From Chitinophagaceae bacterium UBA7600 (lineage in GTDB: Bacteria; Bacteroidota; Bacteroidia; Chitinophagales; Chitinophagaceae), in NCBI GenBank assembly GCA_002478885.1, contig DLKC01000007.1, positions 1 through 39,981 of the forward strand: a DNA stretch of 39,981 nt. Reading direction: 5' to 3'. Below, piece by piece: positions 17,229 through 25,134 of the stretch (position 1 is the stretch's first letter; every line of letters begins with the position of its first letter). The notes beneath the pieces are model-generated. The model was given only the letters and a program-made list of their open reading frames with translations. It had not been told where the DNA came from and did no database searches. A program made the position numbers and the translations under genes.

Positions 17229-17941
17229 TGTTATGGCTGATGGAAAATGAAATATTAAACCAGGTGCTGAGATCTGACGATGCTTACCTGCCTTTGCTGG
17301 TATTGATGGTCTGTTTTTTTCTAAGAAAAAAAATACCTGCAACTGAACGGTTGTTGATCATCTATCTTTTCATACAATTCGCATTTTCTACTGTTACAAA
17401 TGTGCTTGGGTATTTCAAGATCAACAACCTGTTTTTATATCATTTTTTCACGTTGTTTGATCAGTGGTTTGTCACTTACTATCTCGCCAGGATTATTACA
17501 AAAGGCAAGATGCCGGTAATTTACTATCTCGTCAATATTGTGTTTACCGTTTTCTGGATCATCAATATTTCATTCTTCGAATCTTATCATGTTTTTAATA
17601 CAAATACGGCAGTAATATCAAGCCTCATCATTTTATTGCTTTGCATGTATTATATGCTCGATCTTTCAAAAAATGATGATATACTTTACTTTCAGAAACT
17701 TCCTGCTTTCTGGATCGTGAATGGGTTTCTTTTATACAACGCGTTAAGCATTCTTATTTTTGCGGTCTATCGGTACTACACGGCGGAGTATAGCCTCGAA
17801 AGTGTGGAGGTACCTGATGTTGACTACTGGGTGATGATGCACTTCCCCATATCGCTTAAATATATAATGATAGCGATTGGTATTGCCTGCTATTACAAGG
17901 TCCCTTCCATTAAACAGGAGAGCAGATTGATGGCATCTTAA
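17228..17941 (+). CDS. Polytopic inner-membrane protein of unknown function
   Basis: 237 residues with about six to seven hydrophobic segments (roughly residues 20-35, 42-62, 70-88, 96-120, 128-145, 160-182 and 208-225). No catalytic motif is visible. The layout of a compact seven-helix bundle with short loops and a polar C-terminus recalls small sensory or accessory membrane proteins that precede histidine kinases in Bacteroidota, but I cannot assign it. It begins at 17228 within the stop codon of the preceding gene; M5 at 17240 is a second possible start. The operon appears to end at the strong hairpin at 18009-18054, which separates it from the kinase. Confidence 0.8.
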   Translation: MLWLMENEILNQVLRSDDAYLPLLVLMVCFFLRKKIPATERLLIIYLFIQFAFSTVTNVLGYFKINNLFLYHFFTLFDQWFVTYYLARIITKGKMPVIYYLVNIVFTVFWIINISFFESYHVFNTNTAVISSLIILLLCMYYMLDLSKNDDILYFQKLPAFWIVNGFLLYNALSILIFAVYRYYTAEYSLESVEVPDVDYWVMMHFPISLKYIMIAIGIACYYKVPSIKQESRLMAS

Positions 17942-18008
17942 GCGCGGATGCCGGTACCCGTTTCAATAACGGTAATAATAATTTCGTTCAGGCTTCTTAT
18001 ACAATAAA

Positions 18009-18054
18009 ATGTTGCTCTTTAGCGCGTATGCGCTAAAGAGCAACATGCTTTTTT
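18009..18054 (+). terminator. Strong rho-independent terminator after the membrane-protein gene
   Basis: A perfect 17-base-pair stem (left arm 18009-18025, right arm 18030-18046) with a GTAT loop, followed by GCTTTTTT. The stem is unusually long and has no mismatch. It lies 68 bases after the stop at 17941. Confidence 0.88.
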
Positions 18055-18149
18055 ACCGGGAAACTATTTTGCCGGCTCAAGGTAAAAGAGCAGTATAAGG
18101 TTATTTATTGCAACCTTACCGTATCGGGAAATAAACAAACAGCTTGCTA

Positions 18150-18180
18150 TTGTAAAAGCCTTTAGATATATCTATTTTTG
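18150..18180 (+). promoter_or_regulatory. Promoter of the two-component system
   Basis: TTG at 18150-18152, a 20-base spacer, and TATTTTTG at 18173-18180 match the Bacteroidota layout of a -33 TTTG-like box and a -7 TAnnTTTG box. The predicted leader to the ATG at 18217 is about 30 bases. Confidence 0.6.
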
Positions 18181-18216
18181 GAAAACAACCTGGTTGTATA
18201 TTACCAGCAGTAATTT

Positions 18217-19032
18217 ATGAAAATGGTTCATTTCTATTCTCTACTTGATGCGCAGCCAAAAGTATATCTGCCAATGGCTTTTTTCCTGGTGGGCACCTTC
18301 CTGATCATATTCTTTTTGTTCTTTTTTTATTTATTCTTTATCCAGATGCAAAGACGCCGCAGTATTCACCAGCAGGAAGTGCTGGCGCTTAAAACACGGT
18401 ACGAAAAAACCATCATGGAATCACAACTTGAAATACAGGAGCAGACATTCAGGAATATCAGCCAGGAAATACACGATAACATCGGGCAGGTCCTAAGCCT
18501 TGCTAAGCTTAATCTTAATACCGTTATGGCGGAACAATTCTCCGATAAAATACAACTTACGGAAGAATTACTCGGTAAGGCGATCAATGACCTTAGAGAT
18601 ATAAGCAAAAGTCTTAACCCCGAAAAAATTGCCGATATCGGTTTAGTAAACGCCATACGCAACGAATTGCAGGTAATAAGCAGGGCGGCAAAGATCAGGA
18701 CAGAATTTATCTGCGAAGAAGATGACCTGGGTCTGAAGAACGAAACAGCCATTATCATCTTCAGAATGATCCAGGAAATTCTTAACAACATCATCCGGCA
18801 TGCCCGGGCGAAATATGTTACTGTGGCCATAGAAAAATCTGCAATGCAAACGCTGATAGAAGTGCGCGATGATGGCTCAGGCTTTGACGTGGAAAAACTA
18901 AAAAGCACGGAAACAGGTATCGGTTTAAAAAGTATTCAGCAGAGATGTTCGCTTATCAATGCCGCTTTTACTATCGATTCAAAAACCGGTGAGGGGACTA
19001 CCATCCGGATACAATTAAATAATAATAACTGA
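18217..19032 (+). CDS. Sensor histidine kinase (NarX/DesK-type, HisKA_3)
   Basis: 271 residues. One strong transmembrane segment at about 18-43, then a coiled-coil-like linker (about 45-80), the HisKA_3 dimerisation region with phospho-acceptor H86 in EIHDNIGQ, and a GHKL ATPase domain with the N box around N190-N191 (LNNIIRHA), the G box DDGSGFD and GIGLKSIQQR. It lacks an extracellular sensor domain, so it must sense through its membrane helix or a partner protein. It phosphorylates the response regulator encoded three bases downstream. Own promoter at 18150-18180. The nearby seven-helix-like protein (17228-17941) could be the sensing partner, but the intervening terminator weakens that idea. 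Confidence 0.92.
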   Translation: MKMVHFYSLLDAQPKVYLPMAFFLVGTFLIIFFLFFFYLFFIQMQRRRSIHQQEVLALKTRYEKTIMESQLEIQEQTFRNISQEIHDNIGQVLSLAKLNLNTVMAEQFSDKIQLTEELLGKAINDLRDISKSLNPEKIADIGLVNAIRNELQVISRAAKIRTEFICEEDDLGLKNETAIIIFRMIQEILNNIIRHARAKYVTVAIEKSAMQTLIEVRDDGSGFDVEKLKSTETGIGLKSIQQRCSLINAAFTIDSKTGEGTTIRIQLNNNN

Positions 19033-19035
19033 TCT

Positions 19036-19677
19036 ATGACAAAAGTTGCTCTTGTAGACGATCACGCATTGCTTCGTAGCGGCCTTGCCAGCGTGGTCAA
19101 TAGTTTTGGCGAATTTACGGTTGTGTTTGAAGCAGACCATGGTAAACAATTCATTGAGCTACTTAAAACAAAAGAACGACCCGATATCGTTTTACTCGAC
19201 ATTAACATGCCCGAAATGGATGGCTTTGAAACTTCAAAATGGATCAGGAATAATTGTCCCGAAATTAAAATCCTGGTATTGTCTATGCGGGACGACGATC
19301 ATTCGATCATTCGCATGTTGCAAAACGGCGCAAAAGGTTATATTCTTAAAGACACTAAACCGGAAAGCCTGCGTACAGCGTTGCGAGAAGTTTCTGACCG
19401 CGGCTTTTTTTTCAATGACCTTGTCAGTGGTAAACTTGTACATCTCCTCACTAAAAAAGAAGGTGAAAAAACCGGTGCAGTACAACTTAGCGAAAAAGAA
19501 ATTGAATTCTTGCAATGGTGCTGCACCGAAAAATCTTATAAAGAGATTGCCGAAGCAATGAATATTACTTCAAGGGCGGTAGAGTCGTTGCGCAGCAATC
19601 TTTTCGAACGCCTCGAAACGCTTTCAAGGGTTGGCCTTGTTATGTATGCCATAAAAAATGGCATTATGAAAGTATAG
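19036..19677 (+). CDS. LuxR/NarL-family response regulator
   Basis: 213 residues. Receiver domain with phospho-acceptor D55 (VLLDINMP), acidic pocket at VDDH near the N-terminus, conserved S/T in VLSMRDDD and K in YILKDTKPES. The C-terminal LuxR-type helix-turn-helix (about 145-210) contains LSEKEIEFLQW, SYKEIAEAMNIT and the recognition helix region SRAVESLRSNLFERL. DNA binding as a dimer at inverted repeats is usual for the family. It starts three bases after the kinase stop, so they form one transcriptional unit. No target is encoded directly downstream. The twin palindromes at 16753-16789 are a candidate operator (inference). Confidence 0.94.
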   Translation: MTKVALVDDHALLRSGLASVVNSFGEFTVVFEADHGKQFIELLKTKERPDIVLLDINMPEMDGFETSKWIRNNCPEIKILVLSMRDDDHSIIRMLQNGAKGYILKDTKPESLRTALREVSDRGFFFNDLVSGKLVHLLTKKEGEKTGAVQLSEKEIEFLQWCCTEKSYKEIAEAMNITSRAVESLRSNLFERLETLSRVGLVMYAIKNGIMKV

Positions 19678-19690
19678 GGTATTGCTGGTC

Positions 19691-19723
19691 TTACACAAAA
19701 AAGGCTGCACGTAATGCAGCCTT
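19691..19723 (-). terminator. Terminator hairpin between convergent genes
   Basis: Stem AAGGCTGCA (19701-19709), loop CGTAA, TGCAGCCTT (19715-19723). Read on the minus strand the stem is followed by TTTTTTGTGTAA, a good U-tract, so it suits the minus-strand msrB transcript. The plus-strand side has no U-tract, although it may still slow the response-regulator transcript, whose stop is 23 bases before the hairpin. Confidence 0.7.
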
Positions 19724-19869
19724 CGCAAATAAAGTCATCAAAAAACAGCAATATATTTTTGTACAGGCTTATGAGCACTTGGCATTGTTCAATGAACTTG
19801 CACCGGAGAAACGAATCAGGATCGAATTCTCGAACTGCACAACTTTCTGCGGCGGTGGATGCGGTGCTG

Positions 19870-20454
19870 TTATTCTTTCTTGGAAGTGTTTTTGCTGTTG
19901 TAATCTTTCTCCGCTTCCTGCGCCTTTTTAAAGTCGAGCACAACTCCGTTAATGCAATATCGCAAGCCCGTAGGTTTTGGTCCATCGTCAAAGACATGGC
20001 CAAGGTGCGATTTGCACCTGCCACACATAACTTCCGTACGGTTCATGCCGTAGCTGTTATCAGGAGCATAAATAATAGAACCTTTACTTATAGGCTCATA
20101 AAAACTTGGCCAGCCACAGCCACTTTCAAACTTTGTATCACTTTTAAAAAGTGCATTGCCACATACGGCACAATAGTAGGTTCCCACTTCCTTCGAACTT
20201 TCAAAGGCACTTGTCCAGGGCCTTTCTGTTCCCTTTTGTCTTGCCACATAGTAGATATCGGGCGACAGTATTTTTTTCCACTCTTCGTCTGCCATGGCCA
20301 CTTTCGAAGTGTCAGTGTTCGAATAGACCGGGTTCTTTTTCTGATTTGAATTATCCATAGTACTCGTTTTTTTTGTTGGGGTATTTTGTGAATAACAGCC
20401 TTGGGCGACTGCAACAGCTACCAGTAAAATACCATAAGCAAATTTCATTTTCAT
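19870..20454 (-). CDS. msrB: Peptide-methionine (R)-S-oxide reductase, envelope lipoprotein
   Basis: 194 residues. A lipoprotein signal (lipobox AQGC, C20) and a polar linker of about 35 residues precede the MsrB domain. Zinc-type cysteine pairs CAVCG and CGRC, the SGCGWPSF block, and the resolving region RYCINGVVLDF with catalytic C167 are all present. It reduces methionine-R-sulfoxide in oxidised proteins; with this signal it acts outside the cytoplasm, so it needs an extracytoplasmic thiol donor, not visible here. MKMK allows starts at 20454 or 20448. It is divergent from adk, with which it shares a 163-base promoter gap. Confidence 0.94.
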   Translation of the reverse strand: MKMKFAYGILLVAVAVAQGCYSQNTPTKKTSTMDNSNQKKNPVYSNTDTSKVAMADEEWKKILSPDIYYVARQKGTERPWTSAFESSKEVGTYYCAVCGNALFKSDTKFESGCGWPSFYEPISKGSIIYAPDNSYGMNRTEVMCGRCKSHLGHVFDDGPKPTGLRYCINGVVLDFKKAQEAEKDYNSKNTSKKE

Positions 20455-20583
20455 AGTATGCCTTTCAGTATGTTCTAAGTTAATAACAATTATATTCTAA
20501 ATACGTTCAATAAATTTCTGCCTTACATATACGGGGTTTAAATAAGCTGCGGTTTTGTTAAAGGAAATTTAAAACACAGGTCT

Positions 20584-20591
20584 TATATTTG
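20584..20591 (+). promoter_or_regulatory. -7 box of adk
   Basis: TATATTTG matches TAnnTTTG exactly, 26 bases before the ATG. A TTTTG at 20553-20557 is the only -33 candidate, though its 26-base spacing is longer than usual. Confidence 0.5.
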
Positions 20592-20617
20592 CGCTTCACC
20601 CAAGCATAGCAAGCATT

Positions 20618-21193
20618 ATGTTCCATGTAATTTTATTTGGCCCGCCGGGGAGTGGCAAAGGCACGCAGAGCGAAAGGCTTATAGCACGCTACGGCTTTAA
20701 GCATTTGAGCACCGGCGATCTTTTGAGAAATGAAATAAGTAACAACACAACCCTTGGCCTCGAAGCAAAAAGATTTATCGATAGCGGCCAGCTTGTGCCG
20801 GATGAAGTGGTGATTGGTATGATCAGCGATGCGCTCGATAAAAACCCCGATGCGAAAGGATTTCTTTTCGATGGTTTCCCACGTACCAGGGCCCAGGCCG
20901 AGGCGTTGGACACGTTATTGGCACAAAAGGGTTCGGCAATTGCTGTTTTTCTTGCTTTGGAAGTAAGTGAAACAGAACTGACTAAACGATTGCTTAACCG
21001 CGGTCTTACAAGCGGACGCAGCGACGATAACAACGAAACAATTGTAAAAGCACGAATTGCAGAATACAATGCAAAAACATCTGCCGTTGCTGATTATTAC
21101 AGGCAATTTGATAAAGTGGTATTGATAAAAGGCGAAGGGCTTATCGATGATATCTTTTCGGCGCTGTGCCGCGAAATTGATGCAAAAAAATAG
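20618..21193 (+). CDS. adk: Adenylate kinase (short type)
   Basis: 191 residues, cytoplasmic. P-loop GPPGSGKGTQ at residues 8-17, the LSTGDLLR AMP-binding segment, DGFPRTRAQA, and a short lid (RGLTSGRSDDN) instead of the zinc-carrying lid of long forms. It interconverts ATP + AMP and 2 ADP and is essential for nucleotide balance. Length and short lid agree with Bacteroidota homologues. Single-gene transcript with its own -7 box and a good terminator at 21220-21245. Confidence 0.97.
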   Translation: MFHVILFGPPGSGKGTQSERLIARYGFKHLSTGDLLRNEISNNTTLGLEAKRFIDSGQLVPDEVVIGMISDALDKNPDAKGFLFDGFPRTRAQAEALDTLLAQKGSAIAVFLALEVSETELTKRLLNRGLTSGRSDDNNETIVKARIAEYNAKTSAVADYYRQFDKVVLIKGEGLIDDIFSALCREIDAKK

Positions 21194-21219
21194 TCTGTTC
21201 AATTCGTTTAATAAATTAG

Positions 21220-21245
21220 ACCGCCACAGTACTGGCGGTTTTTTA
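21220..21245 (+). terminator. Rho-independent terminator of adk
   Basis: Stem ACCGCCA (21220-21226) with TGGCGGT (21233-21239), a six-base loop and a T-rich run TTTTTATTTT, starting 27 bases after the adk stop. Confidence 0.85.
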
Positions 21246-21287
21246 TTTTCCATGCCTGGTCGCCTGGAGAGTATGCCAGCATGTATC

Positions 21288-21369
21288 CGCGTCGCACAAA
21301 GACTCAGTTGCACAAGAGTGCGACGCAAGGGACGATGCCACCGGGTTGCCAAAGCCGGGCACAAAAAAA
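21288..21369 (+). repeat. Dispersed intergenic repeat, copy 13 (complete) with a partial inverted head
   Basis: A partial inverted head (CGCGTCGCACA, 21288-21298) is followed after ten bases by a full plus-strand copy: head TTGCACAAGAGTGCGACGCA at 21308-21327, spacer GACGATGCCA, tail AAAGCCGGGCACAAAAAAAG at 21351-21370. This is the clearest example of the consensus, and its A-tract runs into the sulfatase terminator. Confidence 0.88.
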
Positions 21370-21397
21370 GAATCATGCTGCAGTGCATGATTCTTTT
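21363..21397 (-). terminator. Terminator of the sulfatase gene, joined to a repeat tail
   Basis: A perfect 12-base-pair stem (AAAAGAATCATG at 21366-21377 with its complement at 21386-21397), extendable by one C-G pair. On the minus strand it is followed by seven T residues that are the complement of the repeat's A-tract, so the repeat supplies the U-tract. The stem starts 24 bases after the sulfatase stop. It also ends in TTTT on the plus strand, so it may work both ways. Confidence 0.8.
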
Positions 21398-21420
21398 GTA
21401 TAAGTAAAACGTGTTTTAGT

Positions 21421-22827
21421 TTATGGTGCTGGGTATTCCGGGTATTGTGCCAATACTTTCTGGAAATTCTTGTAGATCTGTTTTTCTTCCGGAGTCATTG
21501 CTCCTTTTTTAATTTTGCTTTGCTCGTAAGGATCAGCAGCAATATTGTAGAATTTATCGGTTAATCCGTAGAGTTTATAGGTTGAATCCTGTACCCACAT
21601 TCTTAAGCTGGTATTGCCACTGTTCGTAAGCGGGTGGTAATAATCGTAGATCCATGGCCTTGGCGTATAGGGCTGCTGGTATAATTGTTTGTAAAAGCTA
21701 ACCCCATCAAGCGTGTCGTAGGTTGACACATCGGCACCGGTCATTTCCTGGAAAGTAGTCATGAAATCTGTAAAGCTAATGAGGTTATTGTTTACAGTTC
21801 CTTTTGGAATGCCTGCGCCGGCAATCATCAATGGCACATGGGTTCCCCAGGTTGTGGTAGAGCTTTTGCCTCCCTGCACCAGTTGCCCATTGAACATGCT
21901 GTAAATTTCTGTTGGCGTCCCGTTATCGCCGGTGAAGATGATCATGGTTTTATCAGAAAGGCCCAGGCTCTTCACCTTAGCTACAATCTCTCCAACTTTT
22001 TTGTCTACATAAGACACCATCGAAGGGAAAAATTTCGGATCGCTGATACGTGCCTTGGGATCCCATGTAGCAAACTCAGGATCATCTGGTGTTGGCCCAA
22101 ACGGTGTATGAACAGAGGGTGGCGCGTAATAAACAAAAAAGTTGTTGTTCTTATTGGAATCGATGAAGTCGGTGACATATTTTGAGTAAAAATCTTCACC
22201 ATATTTGCCGTTGGTTTCGCTTGAAGGCAAATATCCGCCATCCTGGTAAATGGTGGGATTTTTATATGACGAGCCCTGGCTGCCGCTTGTATAAATCTCG
22301 TAAGCATTCCAAAGGCAATATTTATCAAATCCCAGGCTTTTTATCGAAGCATCACCGCCATCGAGCTGCCATTTACCAGTGGCGCAGGTTTTGTAACCTG
22401 CACTCTTGAATAAGGTACCCAATGTTTTTTCGGTAGGATCCATCACACCCCAGTTGGTGTAATTCCTGAAATTATATTTACCTGTTAATAAAGTAAATCT
22501 TGCAGGCGAGCATAAGGGTGAACCGTGGCATTGTGTAAAACGCATACCATCCTGCGCAAGCTTATCAATGTTTGGTGTCGAATAGCTTTGTCCGCCATTG
22601 GCAGTAATTAACTCGTAACCCCAGTCATCACCAAGAATCACTACTACATTAGTACCGGCTGGAATTTTTGTTCCGGCAATGTTTATTTCTCCGGCATCGC
22701 TGGCCGTAGAAACCGGCGCAAACTCCGTTTTTTTACAACTTGTGCCAAAAAGCAGGCCGCCAAAGAGCGTGCAGGTCATTAACAGGTTACGGCTGGTTAG
22801 CTTGGGTAGGTTCATTACACCTTTCAT
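21421..22827 (-). CDS. Type I sulfatase, lipoprotein
   Basis: 468 residues. Lipoprotein signal with lipobox GTSC (C31). The alkaline-phosphatase-type fold begins VVVILGDDWGY (two metal-binding Asp). The sulfatase signature C106-S-P-A-R carries the Cys that is converted to formylglycine by an aerobic FGE or an anaerobic maturase, not encoded here. GKWQ and FTGDNGTPTE complete the active site. It hydrolyses sulfate esters at the cell surface; polysaccharide or steroid sulfates are possible substrates. No SusC/SusD genes or other glycan enzymes adjoin it, so it is not in a typical utilisation locus. ATG at 22827 was used; M5 (22815) is an alternative. It is divergent from the propeller/cytochrome operon. 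Confidence 0.93.
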   Translation of the reverse strand: MKGVMNLPKLTSRNLLMTCTLFGGLLFGTSCKKTEFAPVSTASDAGEINIAGTKIPAGTNVVVILGDDWGYELITANGGQSYSTPNIDKLAQDGMRFTQCHGSPLCSPARFTLLTGKYNFRNYTNWGVMDPTEKTLGTLFKSAGYKTCATGKWQLDGGDASIKSLGFDKYCLWNAYEIYTSGSQGSSYKNPTIYQDGGYLPSSETNGKYGEDFYSKYVTDFIDSNKNNNFFVYYAPPSVHTPFGPTPDDPEFATWDPKARISDPKFFPSMVSYVDKKVGEIVAKVKSLGLSDKTMIIFTGDNGTPTEIYSMFNGQLVQGGKSSTTTWGTHVPLMIAGAGIPKGTVNNNLISFTDFMTTFQEMTGADVSTYDTLDGVSFYKQLYQQPYTPRPWIYDYYHPLTNSGNTSLRMWVQDSTYKLYGLTDKFYNIAADPYEQSKIKKGAMTPEEKQIYKNFQKVLAQYPEYPAP

Positions 22828-23268
22828 AGTTGACTTTTTTAATTTGGATAATAAAAGTTTGATTTCAGGGTACAGCTCAATTATAAAAAATTATGCAGCA
22901 GATGATTAAAGTAATGTTTAAGGGTTAAGAAATCAAAATTATGGTTTATAATTGATTTTTGCGCGGCAAACTGCGCATTGCTTTTTAAATTTTAATAGGT
23001 CTAACTTGTATTTAATTAAATAACCGCGTCGGTTTTATTATGTAATAAAACAGATACAAGGATTTATGAGGTTGCCTTTTCAAAAAAAATACTGTTGCTT
23101 TTTTGTACCCGGCTTTAACGCGTGCCCGGGCATCGTTGCGTCGCACTCTTGTGCATCATAACATAAGTCAGCAAAATTTGTCAGCAATTAATAGGGAGTA
23201 CGTTGCCAACACTTTTTTGCATGCTGCTTTATAAAAGCCGGGAATAATACGGCCATATAATAATTTCG
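22828..23268. other. Divergent AT-rich intergenic region
   Basis: No gene. It contains a possible minus-strand -7 box for the sulfatase (TATAATTG, plus-strand 22878-22885), a perfect palindrome GTTTTATTA-TG-TAATAAAAC at 23032-23051 that could be an operator or a weak hairpin, and a full dispersed repeat at 23095-23155. Just before the propeller gene, TAATTTCG at 23261-23268 resembles a -7 box, which matters for choosing its start. Confidence 0.5.
23095..23155 (-). repeat. Dispersed intergenic repeat, copy 14 (complete, minus strand)
   Basis: The plus strand shows the inverted tail TTTTTTTGTACCCGGCTTTA first and the inverted head GTTGCGTCGCACTCTTGTGC ending at 23154. The tail starts TTGTAC and the head in other copies starts TTGTAC, so the element has short matching ends. 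Confidence 0.87.
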
Positions 23269-24345
23269 TTGGCAAAAAATAGCTTAATTTCCAACACTAA
23301 AATTAAAAGATTGCAACGCCGGAATTTTATTAAACAAACTACTATAGCCGTAGCGGCATTGGCTGTCGCTCCTGGTTTATCCGCACAAGCAGCAGATGGT
23401 CTCATTGTCGGTCAGGGTAATAAACGTTATAAAGTCAATACCGATTGGGGTAAGTTGGATTTTGCACGATACCCTGTTAAAGACTGTCATGAAATGGTCC
23501 AGGACAAGCAGGGTAGAATTATTTTGCTTACCAACGAAACGCAAAATAATGTGATCATCTACGACAAATCTGGCAAACTTATTACCACATGGGGGCATGA
23601 ATACCCTGGTGCACACGGACTGACTCTTTTTGACGAAAATGGAACAGAAGTACTTTTCATCTGCGATAACAACCTGCACAAAGTTTTTAAAACAACACTC
23701 GATGGAAAAGTGCTGTTGACATTAAGCTATCCCAAAGAAACGGGCAGGTATGAGAAAGAAGAAAATTATGTGCCCACAGAAACTGCTATTGCAGCAAACG
23801 GCGATATTTATGTTGCAGATGGATATGGAGAAGATTTCATTATCCAATACGACTACAAAGGCAATTACATAAGACATTTTGGTGGGCGTGGAGATAAAGA
23901 CGAAAATCTTTTGAATGCGCACGGAGTTTGTATCGATAACCGCAACCCCGGCAAGCCTTGCCTTATCGTTACTTCGCGGCAACAGAATGCCTTTAAAAGA
24001 TATACATTGGATGGTCAATACATCAATACCATTCCATTGCCCGGTGCCTGGGTTTGCAGGCCTGTAATAAAAGGAGATTACCTATATGCCGCAGTGTTGC
24101 AAAGTAATTCCAAACTTTGGCAGCAATCAGGTTTTGTAACCATACTTGACAAAAATTACAAAGTCGTGTCCAATCTTGCGGGCAGTGAGCCGGTCTATGA
24201 CAAAGCTGTCCCTGAAGAAATGTATCAAACCATAAAACTGTTTCAGTATCCGCATGATGTATGTATAGATGATGAGGGTAATATGTATGTGGCGCAATGG
24301 AATTCAGGTCACGTTTATCCTTATAAACTTCAACCTGTTGTTTGA
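23269..24345 (+). CDS. Tat-exported six-bladed beta-propeller (NHL-type) protein
   Basis: 358 residues from TTG at 23269. Residues 16-40 form a twin-arginine signal (Q-R-R-N-F-I-K followed by a hydrophobic stretch ending at AQA). The rest is a propeller of NHL/6-bladed type, with repeated DG-x-hydrophobic-Y/V-V-A-D/Q units (for example GDIYVADGYG and GNMYVAQWNSG). Proteins like this bind ligands or act as lyases, and no catalytic role can be read here. Start is uncertain: there is no ATG. A TTG at 23311 would begin directly at MQRRNF, and the -7-like TAATTTCG at 23261-23268 puts the transcript start close to 23275, favouring 23311. The stop overlaps the next gene (TGATG). Confidence 0.8.
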   Translation: MAKNSLISNTKIKRLQRRNFIKQTTIAVAALAVAPGLSAQAADGLIVGQGNKRYKVNTDWGKLDFARYPVKDCHEMVQDKQGRIILLTNETQNNVIIYDKSGKLITTWGHEYPGAHGLTLFDENGTEVLFICDNNLHKVFKTTLDGKVLLTLSYPKETGRYEKEENYVPTETAIAANGDIYVADGYGEDFIIQYDYKGNYIRHFGGRGDKDENLLNAHGVCIDNRNPGKPCLIVTSRQQNAFKRYTLDGQYINTIPLPGAWVCRPVIKGDYLYAAVLQSNSKLWQQSGFVTILDKNYKVVSNLAGSEPVYDKAVPEEMYQTIKLFQYPHDVCIDDEGNMYVAQWNSGHVYPYKLQPVV

Positions 24346-25130
24346 TGAAACATGCATTTTTTATCGGCGTCTTATTATTGATAATTTTTCGGGGCAATGG
24401 TCAGAAGCAATACCAGCTTGCTGAACCCCTCTTGCAATACCGGTCTGCTTTTTTTAAAGACACGGCAATGCTTCAGATGCATTTCAGGCAAGCATCAACT
24501 GCAATTCATTATACAATAAATGGTAGCGATCCAAAAGAGACTGATGCTGTTTATAAAATGCCTTTGGTATTAAAAGATAAAATCAGCATAGTAAAAGCAA
24601 GGGCTTTTGGTAATGACTTTTTGCCATCGGAAATAGCTACCCTTACTTTTATTAAAACAGGTTTGCCTTTCAGCGCAGCAGAGATTACAAAGCCCGATGA
24701 AAAATACAAAGCCAATGGAGCGGCGACGCTTACAGATAACATTGGAGGTATTCCTGGTCACGGCAACGGTACATGGCTGGGCTACCAGGACGACTCAGTT
24801 ACCATCACCCTCAATGCTGACAAGCCACTTAAGGTTAGTGAAGTATTACTTGATTTTCTCCGGGATGAAGGCACATGGATATTTTTGCCCGAAAGTATAA
24901 GTGTGTTTGCGGAAAACGGGGGCAAGCTGCAGCAAGTTGCAACTGATGTTCTTTCCGACAAGGAACCAGCCGATGGCAGTCATTGCCTTTACCGGGAATT
25001 GAAGCTTGATAAACCGGTTAAAACAGCAAAGCTTTTGATAAAGATTAATACAGTAAAACACATTCCTGGCTGGCACCCTGGTAAAGGAAACCATGCCTGG
25101 ATGTTTATTGATGAAATAAAAGTCTATTAA
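24345..25130 (+). CDS. Secreted FN3-associated (chitobiase/beta-hexosaminidase C-terminal-like) domain protein
   Basis: 261 residues from the ATG at 24345, which overlaps the preceding TGA by one base (an upstream TTG at 24342 was rejected). Sec signal peptide at residues 1-19. Residues about 45-105 form an FN3-associated domain (Y56-T-I-N-G-S-D-P, then KARAFGNDFLPSEI). Residues about 115-261 form a galactose-binding-like jelly roll ending in W243-HPGKG and FIDEIKVY. The same two-domain layout recurs at the C-terminus of the next gene product, evidence for an internal duplication. No catalytic residues are evident, so a carbohydrate- or partner-binding role is the simplest guess. Confidence 0.83.
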   Translation: MKHAFFIGVLLLIIFRGNGQKQYQLAEPLLQYRSAFFKDTAMLQMHFRQASTAIHYTINGSDPKETDAVYKMPLVLKDKISIVKARAFGNDFLPSEIATLTFIKTGLPFSAAEITKPDEKYKANGAATLTDNIGGIPGHGNGTWLGYQDDSVTITLNADKPLKVSEVLLDFLRDEGTWIFLPESISVFAENGGKLQQVATDVLSDKEPADGSHCLYRELKLDKPVKTAKLLIKINTVKHIPGWHPGKGNHAWMFIDEIKVY

Positions 25131-25134
25131 ACTG

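Noticed and set aside
19714..20349. 211-codon plus-strand frame across msrB
   Set aside because: It is antisense to a gene with complete MsrB motifs, and its translation has no recognisable features.
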